Origin: Ctenosaura bakeri
Lineage: Eukaryota > Chordata > Lepidosauria > Squamata > Iguanidae
Assembly (NCBI GenBank): GCA_948474755.1
Contig: CAOLHI010001033.1
Location: forward strand, 124,001-188,000
Length of the DNA stretch: 64,000 nt
Direction: 5' to 3'
Positions within the stretch are counted from its first letter, which is position 1, and each line of letters begins with the position of its first letter. The position numbers were made by a program, and so were the translations under genes. Shown piece by piece: positions 55,152 to 64,000 of this stretch. Below the pieces are notes generated by a model. That model was not told where the DNA came from. It made no database searches and saw only the letters and a list, made by a program, of their open reading frames with translations.

Positions 55152-57004
55152 TTTCAGAAGTTTCTTCCTTCTAGAACACCAGTGACTCTTGGGTCAAAAA
55201 TTTTTAAGTGTTTTGATTTTAAAGCAGTCAGCCAGCAGCAGGCTGTCCTCAATTTAAAAATAACTATTTTGACAGTTTTGTTCCAAATATGTGAAAGATA
55301 TGATTATATGTTTTTCTTTTTGCATTCTACACTGCCTGCAGCTATATGAGCTGAGGACAGAGCAAGCTAAGAAAAAAAAATCAGATAGTGCCATCTGCAG
55401 GGCTTTCCCTTACCTCTTTTCACAGAAAAAAACAGCTGGCAAAGCTCTATAGTGGGTAGCCTCATTTGTTCCAGAACTCCAATTCTCCACAGCACCCTCT
55501 AGTCCACACCACAGATGAATTAGAACACAGACCAGAGTTTTCACAGGAAATAACTGAAGAGAAGAAGAGGAGTCAGGAACATCATTTATGAAACTTCAGA
55601 AAAGAATGACTGGAGAATAAATCATCCTTAGGCACATACTTAATGTTATTTAATACCAGGATTAGCGCCTTTCATTAATTAACCAGATAGATTAATTGGT
55701 TTGGTTCAATTAATATCTTGCTTTTCCATAGCAAAGTATTCCCAAAGATACTCATAAGGATACAAGCAGTACATAAGAAACTTGCTGTTTTGGAGCAAAA
55801 GTCTATCAGCAAATCCATAAGCTGCCTATGAGAAACCCACCTGCAGGACATAAATAAAACAGTGCTCTCCTACTCACCTTCCCCTGCAGTGGATATTCAG
55901 AGACATACTGCTTTCAGTACTACCTTGGGCTCACAGTACTACTGTAAAGGAAAATATTACACACAATTCATTATAAGAAAGATCAAACAACATCAATCCA
56001 TTTTAATTGACTTAGAAGCCATATCTGATTAATTGGGAAGCATTTTTTAAACTTCAGTCCTTTAATTGCAAGTACTTTGAAAACTGTAGCAGAAGAAGAA
56101 TTCAACCTGCAGCCAGAGAGAAACGAACAATTCTTGATCAAATGATGCCTGTTGAAAATATATATATATATACACACACACACCTAAATATAATCCCCCA
56201 GCATGCCTTTTTCTTCAAAATAATTTTCTCATGCAAACATACAGATTTAATGTGATAAATCAGTTATAAATTCAAGTGGATGACAGCCTTACTAACACAA
56301 CTTATGGCCTGATTCTATGCATGCTTAGCCTGCAGTCTCCCACCGTCTTACAACTGTCTTATAAGGCAGCCGTCCTACACAGTTAGGTGTCCTAAAATGT
56401 ATATTGATTACAGTGATCTATTAACAACTTGAAAGCATATAGAACAACAAAGATGTCCTTAACTCTGGATTTTTTTACAGAAAGGCACAGGATTTCAGAG
56501 ACTGCTATCCTAGTAGGCAGACTTACTATAGAGTTGTAGGGGCCAGACCTACTTTTCTTCTAGCCTGCAAAAGCACCTTACCTCCTTATACAGCCCTGCT
56601 TTCCCCTTTAAAACCACCAAATTAGTGTATAAAAGGTAAAGCCTCTCAGCTGTTACTCAGAATGATTTACTGATCTATAGTAGTGTGTTACTCATTGATT
56701 AGAGCCAATGGAAAGTACTCTACTAGGTCAGAATTTATAAAAATACTAGCGTATATACCCTGTGTTGCCTGGGATTTTATTTTCTCATAGGTAATACTTG
56801 TTAGAAAGATTTGAGATCCTGTGTCTCTAATTTCCCAAACGGTCTTGTCCAGTACCTGTAACTTTTCCCCACATTCCCCAATCCAATCTGTATTCAGAGG
56901 TATTAACATACAGAGGATGGGTTCCTGAGGAAAAACACTGCCCTCCTCCTTGCTTCTAGGCCTTGTCTCCATAACAAACAGCCTATTCAAGACAGACACA
57001 GTTG
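55152..57004. other. Unique sequence with short TA/CA run
   Basis: A (TA)/(CA) run lies at 56158-56184. No gene or named repeat is supported. Confidence 0.5.
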
Positions 57005-57085
57005 ACTGAGGCCCAAAAGCTCTCTGGCTGAGAATTCTAAAGGCCCTTCGCCAACTACAAACCCCAGGATTCCACAGAATCTTCT
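57005..57085 (-). mobile_element. Partial palindromic MITE (GGCCATTTCC family interior)
   Basis: AGCTCTCTGGCTGAGAATTC, CCAACTACAAACCCC and AGGATTCCACAGAATC match the interior of related MITEs. Both termini are missing. Confidence 0.7.
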
Positions 57086-58647
57086 CAGGCAGCCAATCAT
57101 AGGAAGTCTTCATCTGACACAGCCAACCACATGAGGTCTTTGCCTGACACAGACAAACTTTGACTTTAATATATTGGATAACATACTCATTATTAAAATA
57201 ATAAATAAGGAAAGATATTGGTTGTCATAAGCAAATACAAGTAATAAGAACTTTGAAAGATGTTTATCCAGTTTCTTATAGCTTAACTCAGTATACAGAT
57301 ACAGAACTTTCATACACAGACAGGCCTTTGGTTTCCCTTTTGCTCCAAAGCTTAATTCCCAATCAGGGTCACACTTTCTGACTCAAATCAGAAATGGTTT
57401 GGTTTCTCTTCTCTCTCTCTAGACCTCTGAGAAGACAACCACTGCTATTCAGACAACCTGCCTGGCTACATCCTAGAGCACTCTTGTTCTCCGTCTCTCT
57501 CTCCCTTCTCCTCTCAAATGTCAGCCCCTCCCTCTCACCAATGCGCTGGGTTTCTCTCATACAGAGCCACTTTGGTTACATGGCAACCTGTTACTGGGGC
57601 TGCCGTGCCACTCAGGCTAGCCACACACCCCAGGCTCCGTCCCAACAGTGTATCTGCAGAAATAGACTGTAGTCCATGAAAACTCATGCCATAGTAAATT
57701 AGCTAGTCTTCAAATTGGTACAAGCCTTTTTGTTGACTGCACTGGGGTCTTATTAAATCAATAAAATTTATTCCTTAATTCAAATTAAATGTGCATAGAC
57801 CGCAGATATACCTCACTTTAAAAAGCATGACAAAGAAACATCTTTTTACACCCTTAGTCCTGCGCTCCTCTTCCTCTGGCTGACTGGATGTTTTTTTAAA
57901 AGCATTAGCATTGAAGGATCTATAAGTTTGGCCACTGAGAAGAAAATCATTAGTAAAGTGGAGCCAAGTGAAAAAGATCATCCTGATTGCATTTTGGAAG
58001 TAGCCTTCAAGAGCTCTTCAGAAGATTCAAAATATTTTTGTTTACTTATGCAAGGTTTACCTGACCTGTTTCATTTCACATGTGCATATTTTTGTTTTAA
58101 ATTAAAAAAAAAATTGCTGAAACATGTTGAATTGCGCTTCTCATTGTGTATGACCCTATCTCTATTTTCTTCCCTATTATTTTTGCTTCTGGAACCAAAT
58201 TTTCTGCTAAAGAAGTAATGCCCAGGAATACTTCTACATCCTTAGCTGAGAGATCCCTGTTCTGTGTTTTCAGAATAGTAATTTTGTAAATGGGTGATTC
58301 TCCTATCCCATTCTAATTACGGAAACTATCAGACTGGAAAGTGGTATCTAATCTTGACTTTACTGGAATACGTAGATGCAATTTTATCATAATTAACTTC
58401 CTGTACAAAATTTGGGTTCAGCAGCTTTCAGCCTCCTCAAAAGAGCCTCACCACAAACATCTGCTTATGAGTAAACTGAACTTCACTAAAAATTATAAAT
58501 ACATGCATTGCACAGCCACTATATGTAGTCCTCACTTCAACCTCTGGGTTATTTAAACATTAAATATATGAAACAGAAGTAGAAATAAACTGAAAAAAAT
58601 TCAAGTACAAATATTGACTACACAAAAAGGAGTATTTTAACAACATA
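57086..58647. other. Unique sequence, no gene recognised
   Basis: A CT-rich stretch lies at 57400-57540. Frames on both strands there reflect composition. Confidence 0.45.
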
Positions 58648-58663
58648 AAAAGCAGATTTATGG

Positions 58664-58988
58664 GGTTTTCTTTTTTCCTTTCCCCTCTTTTTTCCCCCTT
58701 GCCTGAATCTTTCCTCATAGCTCATTATTCCCTTTCCTTTTTTTTTCCTTTCCAATCTGTAGATTTTTTTTCCTTTCCCCTCCCCCTTCTTTTCTTGTTT
58801 GAATCCTTTGTCACAGGTCGTTACCCCTTTTCCTTTCTGATTTGTACAGAATAGCATTTTTTAAAATCTGTTTACTCTTGTTTGTTGTTGTTACTGATTT
58901 CCTTCTTTTTAGTGTATTGGAGAAGAATGTATATGTATGTTCATTCTATGTGAAAACTTAATAAAAAACTACCTTTTTTTTAAAAAAA
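58664..58988 (+). mobile_element. 5'-truncated L1 insertion (3' UTR only)
   Basis: The segment ends in AATAAA (58960-58965) followed by T/A-rich sequence and an A tail, and is flanked by near-identical 16-bp direct repeats AAAAGCAGATTTATGG (58648-58663) and AAAAGCAGGTTTATGG (58989-59004). These are the marks of target-primed L1 insertion. The left half is a polypyrimidine tract present as two ~98-bp tandem units, each with a GCCTGAATCTTTCCTC- or TTTGAATCCTTTGTCA-type centre. No ORF2 is included. Confidence 0.8.
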
Positions 58989-59049
58989 AAAAGCAGGTTT
59001 ATGGTTACATGAACTTTTACGGAAATGAAGAGGAGGAAGGGAGCACTGA

Positions 59050-59117
59050 TGATGCCAAGTTACAACTCCCATCGTACCTGGGCATTGGCTATGCTGACAG
59101 GGGCTGATGGGATCTCA
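59050..59117. repeat. Short 'aactcccat' interspersed repeat, interrupted by a MITE
   Basis: TACAACTCCCATCGTACCTG, GCATTGGCTATGCTGACAGG and GGCTGATGGGA are followed, after the MITE at 59118-59297, by AGTCGAACAACATCTGGAGA. The MITE thus split a common squamate repeat. Confidence 0.65.
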
Positions 59118-59297
59118 GGCCATTTCCGCGCTAGCCTGTTATAGCGCGATGATTCCACTTTCAACCTCCTCTGGAATCCTGGGGTTTGCAGTTTCGGGAG
59201 GGGCCGGCCGGCCCCTCACGGAACTGCAAACCCCAGGATTCCAGAGGAGGTTGAAAGCGGAATCATCGCGCTATAACAGGCTAGCGCGGAAATGGCC
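59118..59297. mobile_element. Young palindromic MITE, CpG-rich, TCA duplication
   Basis: A 180-bp near-perfect palindrome: GGCCATTTCCGCGCTAGCCT to AGGCTAGCGCGGAAATGGCC, with centre GGGCCGGCCGGCCCC. TCA flanks it (59115-59117 and 59298-59300). CpG sites such as TATAGCGCGATG are intact, whereas older copies read TATAGTGCTAT, so it is young. No coding capacity. Confidence 0.95.
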
Positions 59298-59689
59298 TCA
59301 AGTCGAACAACATCTGGAGAGCCACTCGTGAAAAGGCGCCTCCCTCACCAGAAGACCAAAGGGCTGTCCTTCAAGAGAAGACAATATGTACTTTGTCCCT
59401 GTGAAGAAGTGGCCGCTGAAACTTAAAACTTTTATGGTTCACGTGCTACCAAAATCTTTGTTGTACTTCCTGCTATTAACGAGCTGATCGTCTCCAAACC
59501 AGATATGAACTGAACTCAACACAAACACAGTGCCGTCTAAAATCCCCAGCTTTGGTAACCCCTTCCTTGGTCTGAATTTGCCTCACTCATCTCCGGTTTT
59601 CAATGGAACACACCCATTTTTTTAAAAAAAAGGCGTCCCCCATTGGGGAGATGCAGATGGTACCTTCCACCGTAGATACTCTTACCTCA

Positions 59690-60160
59690 CGCTCTTCGTT
59701 TCCCTGTAGGCTCCGCCCAGGAGAGGCGTAGTCTCCTTGGTGATTGGCTGGCTGAACATGAAGGGGCTGTCCCTCAAAACGACGGTTCAAAACAACTGGG
59801 GGAGGGGTGTAGTTTTTGCGATTTTGTTCTCGGTTTGTGAGGGAAACGCAGGGCGGAGGGGTTGGGGTCGGTTGCGAAGAAAAGCGAGGTGGAAGGACTG
59901 AAGTTATGTGATTTATTTTCACCTAGAGTAGTCAATGATAGGCACGCAGAGGGAGTAAGGTGCCCCCAAATGGTGTCAAAAAAACCATAAGGCGCATGCG
60001 CCAAAAGGAGTAGGAGGAGGAAAAAAAATAGAAGGCCGATGAGCAGACTCTTGAAGCTTAGCTTTCAACCGTTTGCTCGAAGACCTCGTGGCGCAACGGT
60101 AGCGCGTCTGACTCCAGATCAGAAGGCTGCGTGTTCGAATCACGTCGGGGTCATTGATGG
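59690..60160. promoter_or_regulatory. CpG-rich promoter-like block
   Basis: CpG dinucleotides cluster here. Visible elements are CTCCGCCC (GC box, 59711-59718), ATTGG (reverse CCAAT box, 59743-59747) and GCGCATGCGC (perfect NRF1-type palindrome, 59992-60001). This fits a TATA-less, possibly bidirectional housekeeping promoter, with a tRNA gene immediately downstream. No coding exon is identifiable on either side, so the transcript it serves is unknown. Confidence 0.5.
60082..60153 (+). tRNA. tRNA-Trp (anticodon CCA)
   Basis: A 72-nt cloverleaf forms fully. Acceptor stem GACCTCG pairs with CGGGGTC (one G-T wobble), discriminator A. D arm GCGC/GCGC has loop AACGGTA. Anticodon arm TCTGA-CTCCAGA-TCAGA places CCA in the loop. 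The T arm GCGTG-TTCGAAT-CACGT keeps the TTCGA B-box core. CCA is not encoded at the 3' end, as expected in eukaryotes. No intron. It follows remembered vertebrate tRNA-Trp sequence closely and all stems are intact, so it is probably functional. Confidence 0.96.
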
Positions 60161-60181
60161 TTCCTCTGCTGAGGGGACTTA

Positions 60182-60185
60182 TTTT
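60182..60185 (+). terminator. RNA polymerase III terminator (TTTT)
   Basis: The first run of four T after the tRNA lies 29 nt beyond its 3' end. That is somewhat distant but within the range used by tRNA genes. Confidence 0.6.
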
Positions 60186-60837
60186 AACGCCCTAAACGAA
60201 ATGTTGACAATACAAGAGAATTGAAGGTGTAGGGATCTTTACATTCGCAAGCCGGCCCGTCATTTCACTTTAAAAAGCCGGTGCCAAAGCATAACAAAGA
60301 CAATATGGAGGCAAGGATCCCGGCAGGGGGTTACACGTGAGGAAAGAGTCTCTTCAGTGACACGTAATAAAGGTGCTAGGCGGGGACGCGGCCTGCAAAG
60401 CAGGTGTAACGTAGTGAACGGGTGGCCTCGTGAAAGACGGAGACCCTGGAAGGAGAGAAAGGCGAGGCGGGACACCGACAGAGCTGAACACATTTTACCT
60501 CATCGAGGACAAATTGTTTGGAGGCTGGGGACACTCTGGAACTTTTCAAAGAATGGGGAGGGAGCTATGAAGGCACGTACGGGGCAGGCCTAGTGACATA
60601 ATAGGGTTTGTTTTAATATAGGAGAAAATGTAACTTGGGAAGAGCTCACAGAGCAGGTCCATTTATTTAAAAAGAAGCCTTTTCGTTTAAAAAACATCCG
60701 GAGCTGAGGCTTTTATGAGGGGGGGGGTCTCAAAGAAGGTGCTCGCATCCAAGCAAGTTAAATTTTATTTTGTGTTATGAAAAGCGGCCTTTGGGGACTA
60801 TGGTCCTAAGGCTGCCAGGCTGAAAACTGGAAAGGGC
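60186..60837. other. CpG-containing flank of the tRNA, no gene recognised
   Basis: The part at 60360-60480 is still CpG-rich (GGCGGGGACGCGG, AACGGGTGGCCTCG) and may belong to the same island. No coding exon or second tRNA could be supported. Confidence 0.45.
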
Positions 60838-60900
60838 TGCTTTATTTATTTATTACATTCCCATCTCGCCTTTCTCCAAAATGGGACCTAAGGCAGCAGC
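60838..60900. repeat. LINE-derived repeat fragment
   Basis: TTTATTTATTTATTACATTC, CCATCTCGCCTTTCTCCAAA and ATGGGACCTAAGGCAGCAGC match the start of a common squamate LINE-derived repeat (CCCGCCTTTCTCCC...GGGACCCAAGGCGGC). Confidence 0.55.
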
Positions 60901-60983
60901 TTTAAGGGGGGTGTAAAGGGAATTTCTACAGGAGTTGCTGGTCGGGTGTGTGACAAGAAACACCTGCTGGACACGCTGCCATT

Positions 60984-61020
60984 AATAAGAATAATAATTA
61001 ATAATAATAATATTTATTTC
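60984..61020. repeat. (AAT)n microsatellite
   Basis: AATAATAATTAATAATAATA-type repeats, imperfect. Confidence 0.85.
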
Positions 61021-61091
61021 TATTCAAGGTAGAGGAATCCTCTCCCGTGTTCAGTCTTGCAGCTCCATGTTCCAGTCATGAGAGAAACAAG

Positions 61092-61462
61092 GGCCACTTC
61101 TGCCTTACACTGGCCATTTCCGCACGGGCCTGTTATAGCGCGATGATTCCACTTTCAACATTCTCTGGAATCCTGGGGTCTGCAGTTTCGGGAGGGGCCG
61201 GCTGGCCCCTCCCGAAACTGCAGACCCCAGGATTCCAGAGGATGTTGAAAGTGGAATCATCGCGCTATAACAGGCCCGTGTGGAAATGGCCACTGTTATA
61301 GTGCTATTATTCCACTTTTAACATCCTGTGGAATTCTGGGGTTTGTAGTTTGCTGAGGTCAAAGAGCTCTCTGGCTGAGAATTCTAAACTACAAATCCCA
61401 GGATTCCATAGGATGTTGAAAGTGGAATATTAGCACTATAACAATGTGGTGCGGAAATGACC
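61092..61462. mobile_element. Palindromic MITE split by a younger copy
   Basis: The left terminus GGCCACTTCTGCCTTACACT (61092-61111) is separated from its continuation GTTATAGTGCTATTATTCC by the 180-bp copy at 61112-61291. The right arm ends GTGCGGAAATGACC at 61462. Removing the younger element and one ACT restores the normal arm order. Confidence 0.85.
61112..61291. mobile_element. Young palindromic MITE, CpG-rich, ACT duplication
   Basis: 180 bp, GGCCATTTCCGCACGGGCCT to AGGCCCGTGTGGAAATGGCC, with ACT on both sides (61109-61111 and 61292-61294). Its two arms agree with each other at positions where both arms of the 59118-59297 copy differ (CGGGCC versus CTAGCC; GGGGTCTGCAG versus GGGGTTTGCAG). 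Inserted inside an older member of the same family. Confidence 0.95.
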
Positions 61463-61580
61463 AGGGCTGAGGAGGAGTAGGGGTGATTTCCCTCCCTTCT
61501 TTCTCTCGATTAATTTTTTCCTCACCATTATATCAATGGTTCTGATCTAATACCGTTTCAGGGAAGGAATGGGGATTAAG

Positions 61581-61780
61581 GGCCTTTCCACACTACATTG
61601 TTGTAGTGCTATTATTCCACTTTCAACCTCCTATGGAATCCTGGGGTTTGCAGTTGAGGGAGGGGCCTTTAGAATCCTCAGCCAGAGAGCTCTTTGGCCT
61701 CAGGAAACTACAACCCCTAGAATTCCCCAGAAGGTTGCAAGTGGGATCATAGCGCTATGACAGTGTAGTGCGGAAAGACC
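61581..61780. mobile_element. Palindromic MITE
   Basis: GGCCTTTCCACACTACATTG with TTGTAGTGCTATTATTCCAC at the left; TCATAGCGCTATGACAGTGT to GCGGAAAGACC at the right. The interior AGCCAGAGAGCTCTTTGGCC is shared with the copies at 20096 and 62390. Confidence 0.9.
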
Positions 61781-62256
61781 TTAACTCTGGTATCTCTGTG
61801 GCCCTTCTACCTGTAGAAAGATGCTGCTGTGGGTGTATTTGCCCCTGTGGTGCATTCTAAGGCCATAGAATGGAATTTGGGGGTGGATGGTACACTATGC
61901 GGAGGAAGGCCCCCTCCTCCTGGCAAAGCACATTTGTACCCTATGCTTAACCTTGTCAAGTGGTGGCCTCTAGCTGGTTTAAAGAAGCTACTGTGCCCTG
62001 CAATTCTGAAAAATACAATACCATATATTTTGAAGTTGCTTAACTGTTTAACTGTTTGCAGTTTTCTAGTCTAAAATGGTAGTTCTAGTATACAACAATA
62101 TGATTAAATTAAGAGTTTTGTTTGCAGTTTTGTATGTAAACGTTATCTGTTAGTTTATCCTTATTCCACCCATCTTTAATAACCATTATTTTCTGTTTGA
62201 GGTAGCTGATTTTTTCAGTGCTAGCAATATTGCAGTACCAGCAATATATATACTGT
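61781..62256. other. Unique sequence, no gene recognised
   Basis: No supported feature. Confidence 0.45.
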
Positions 62257-62655
62257 CTGAGCCAGCATGGTGTGATTTGAATGTCAGACTCAGCCCTAGC
62301 ATACTGGAATCTGTGCTCAGCCATGGAAACCCACTTGGCGACTTGCATACTTTCTTAACCTCAAAGGAAGACTGACAAATTTACTCGAAGGCTATGTCTG
62401 CATTACACTCTTATAGTACTGTTATTCCACTTTCAACATACTGTGGAATTCTGGGGTTTGTAGTTTACTGAGGCCAAAGAGCTCTCTGGCTGAGAATTCT
62501 AAATGCCTTTCCCTAAACTGCAAACTCCAGGAATCCACAGGATATTGAAAGTGGAATAATAGCACTATAACAGTATAGTGCAAAAATGACCTAAATCTTG
62601 CCAAAAAAACCTTATGATAGATGTGCCACCATATATCAGAACTCACTTGAAGCCA
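62257..62655 (+). mobile_element. Sauria-type tRNA SINE interrupted by a MITE
   Basis: The head GAGCCAGCATGGTGTGATTT and body CAGCCATGGAAACCCACTTG run to 62389. After the MITE at 62390-62591 the SINE resumes with AAATCTTGCCAAAAAAACCT, TATGATAG and CACTTGAAGCCAG. The B box is lost. Confidence 0.85.
62390..62591. mobile_element. Palindromic MITE nested in a SINE
   Basis: Diverged termini GGCTATGTCTGCATTACACT and GTATAGTGCAAAAATGACC, with typical arms TTATAGTACTGTTATTCCAC and its complement. It lies exactly where the host SINE sequence is interrupted, which fixes the order of insertion. Confidence 0.88.
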
Positions 62656-63202
62656 GATAATAAACTATTCTAGTTGCTAACGAGGTTAACTGTGCTGGCA
62701 ATTGGTGCCAATTTTACCCATACTATTCTATGTCCCTTCTTGCTATGTTCCTGTCCCAGCACTATTTTTAAAAAGATAAGGCCTGGATGGGAATAGAGGG
62801 TCAGATGGAGAAAAATAAATCTTTGTGCACAATAATGGATTCCCTCTCCTACCGTTCCTGTTCCAAAACACACATACACCTCAGCAAATCTGAATATTTA
62901 AAAAAATCTCTCAAGCCTTATTGCATTAGTATGAACCTCTAATATACATTCATGTTTTTTTTTAAAAAAAATTTTAAGCTTTGTATACAGCCTTAGTGCT
63001 AAATGATAGACTCCAATAATGGTATTCCTGTCATTGGAAAGATCAAATTTCAGCTAGGGTTCACAGTGTCTGCCTACCTCCCACTTCAAACTGAATACAC
63101 CATCAAATCCTCCAAGTTTAAGACTATGTGTGAGGAGATCAAAAGCATTTTACAACCCGTATTTCTTCTGAATTCAAGTGGACCTTGCAATTATGACCCT
63201 CC
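62656..63202. other. Unique sequence, no gene recognised
   Basis: A T run near 62956 and nothing else to annotate. Confidence 0.45.
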
Positions 63203-63203
63203 T

Positions 63204-63244
<41 letters not shown>
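63203..63244. repeat. (CT)n(CA)n compound microsatellite
   Basis: About thirteen CT units followed directly by eight CA units, both pure. Confidence 0.97.
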
Positions 63245-63764
63245 TTCTTCTGTTTCTTAGCAGCACCCTCAATCTCGGATGAGTGGAGGTGGGGAGAGGA
63301 AGCTTTATCTTTCCAAGTTCAGCAATAGCATAATTGCAGGCCACCACTTTGGTGCTAAAGTTTCAAAGAGTGTAAAAATAAAAAAAATAAAAAGAGGGTG
63401 TGGGAGAAGGGAAACAAGGTAGATGGGTGAGATGTCCTGAAAACAGCAAAGAGGTGAGAGACTAGACACAGCTACGTTAATTCTTTCAACCCAGGTGATA
63501 ACTGAATATATCAATTTAACAAAACCCTCCCCTTTCAGGTAGGAGCAGAATACATAAGAATATTGCAGAAAAGGAGGAGAAATAGCTCCAGACACTGGCA
63601 AAATGTTATTTGGATCTTTAAAAGAAACAGCAGCAAATAGTGTCCTCTCTTGATACATCCCAGTGGGACAAGCTCTTCATTGTGTGTATTTTTTTTCCTG
63701 TTTAACAATATTGGTGACACATTAGATGGGAGTTAAACCTCATCATTACTTAATAGGAATGGGA
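63245..63764. other. Unique sequence, no gene recognised
   Basis: No supported feature. Confidence 0.4.
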
Positions 63765-63862
63765 CGAATCCAGAATTTTCCGAATCCAGATCCCTGGAAG
63801 GTTCTGGGAATCCATGAATCTCATGAATCTCGAATCTTTTGAATCCTTTTGAATTTAAAAAA
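63765..63862 (+). repeat. GAATC-rich short-period repeat
   Basis: GAATCC, GAATCT or GAATTT recurs about nine times in 98 bp (CGAATCCAGA, GGAATCCATGAATCTCATGA, ATCTCGAATCTTTTGAATCC) at 8-20 bp spacing. A low-order repeat or part of an unrecognised element. Confidence 0.5.
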
Positions 63863-63890
63863 AGGGTTTAAAACGCAAGGGAAAGAAGGA

Positions 63891-64000
63891 TAATCTTGGG
63901 CAAGACATACTCTCTCAGCCTCAGCAAAAGCCTAGGCAAAGGCAAGCCTCCCTCTGAAGAAATGTGGCCAGGACAATTGTCATAGTTTTGCCTCAGGATC
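63891..64000 (+). mobile_element. Sauria-type tRNA SINE, head missing, cut by window end
   Basis: ATCTTGGGCAAGACATACTC, TCTCAGCCTCAGCAAAAGCC, GGCAAGCCTCCCTCTGAAGA and CATAGTTTTGCCTCAGGATC follow the SINE body. The first ~100 bp of the SINE are absent upstream, and the tail lies beyond the window. Confidence 0.8.

Noticed and set aside
57394..57672. Overlapping frames on both strands over a CT-rich stretch
   Set aside because: Low-complexity composition explains them; no domain is present.
58618..58857. Lys-rich minus-strand frame with a repeated ~33-residue unit
   Set aside because: It is the antisense reading of the tandem polypyrimidine tract in an L1 3' UTR.
1..64000. CRISPR arrays, operons, prophage or bacterial insertion sequences
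   Set aside because: No spaced direct repeats, no dense coding, no ribosome-binding sites. Repeat content is wholly that of a vertebrate genome.

Overview
This 64 kb window is vertebrate nuclear DNA, most probably from a squamate reptile and perhaps an iguanian lizard. That is inferred from the repeats: tRNA-derived SINEs of the Sauria type with BovB-like tails, a 5S rRNA-derived SINE with a related tail, CR1, RTE/BovB, L2-like and L1 LINEs, a Ty1/copia remnant, pogo/Tigger and hAT DNA transposons, and a large family of palindromic MITEs. There are no prokaryotic signals. I find no exon of a host protein-coding gene that I can defend. The window reads as intergenic or deep intronic sequence with two GC-rich promoter-like islands and one tRNA gene.

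Layout. 0-12 kb: an Ala-type SINE, a two-copy dispersed repeat, Sauria-type SINEs, a 5S-derived SINE and two related pogo/Tigger elements (6937-7198 and 7792-8724). The larger pogo element keeps a broken transposase whose DNA-binding half is joined to a C-terminal PCNA-binding-like motif, with no catalytic domain. 12.0-12.6 kb: a CpG-rich block ending in a strong splice-donor-like site, a candidate untranslated first exon. 12.6-20 kb: MITEs, SINEs, a long hairpin and otherwise unique sequence. 20.6-26.6 kb: a TTTC array, L1 ORF2 fragments (one breaking a SINE), a BovB-like LINE 3' end, a 5S SINE and a CR1 tail. 27-36 kb: a GATA array, a pogo-like MITE, SINEs, an L2-like fragment, a CR1 3' end and an interrupted 5S SINE.

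36.1-38.8 kb holds a decayed Ty1/copia element with two LTRs and reverse transcriptase-RNase H remnants. 39.0-40.0 kb is a non-autonomous hAT element with an 8-bp target duplication and a GC-rich palindromic interior. 44-47.8 kb has an L2-like endonuclease fragment, a CR1 tail, a solo LTR with a 4-bp duplication sitting in a SINE tail, and another pogo-like MITE. 48-58.6 kb is mostly unique, AT-rich sequence. 58.6-62.6 kb carries a 5'-truncated L1 with target duplications, a CpG-rich promoter-like block with a tRNA-Trp(CCA) gene, and a dense cluster of palindromic MITEs, several nested in other repeats.

The elements form parasitic hierarchies: SINE 3' tails resemble that of the BovB-like LINE likely to have mobilised them, and MITEs depend on absent transposases. 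The strongest leads are the pogo deletion derivative, the covarying arms of the young palindromic MITEs, the 5S-headed SINE, the copia remnant and the hAT element with its unusual GC-rich cargo. All family names come from reading the sequence and remembered family features; no database search was possible.
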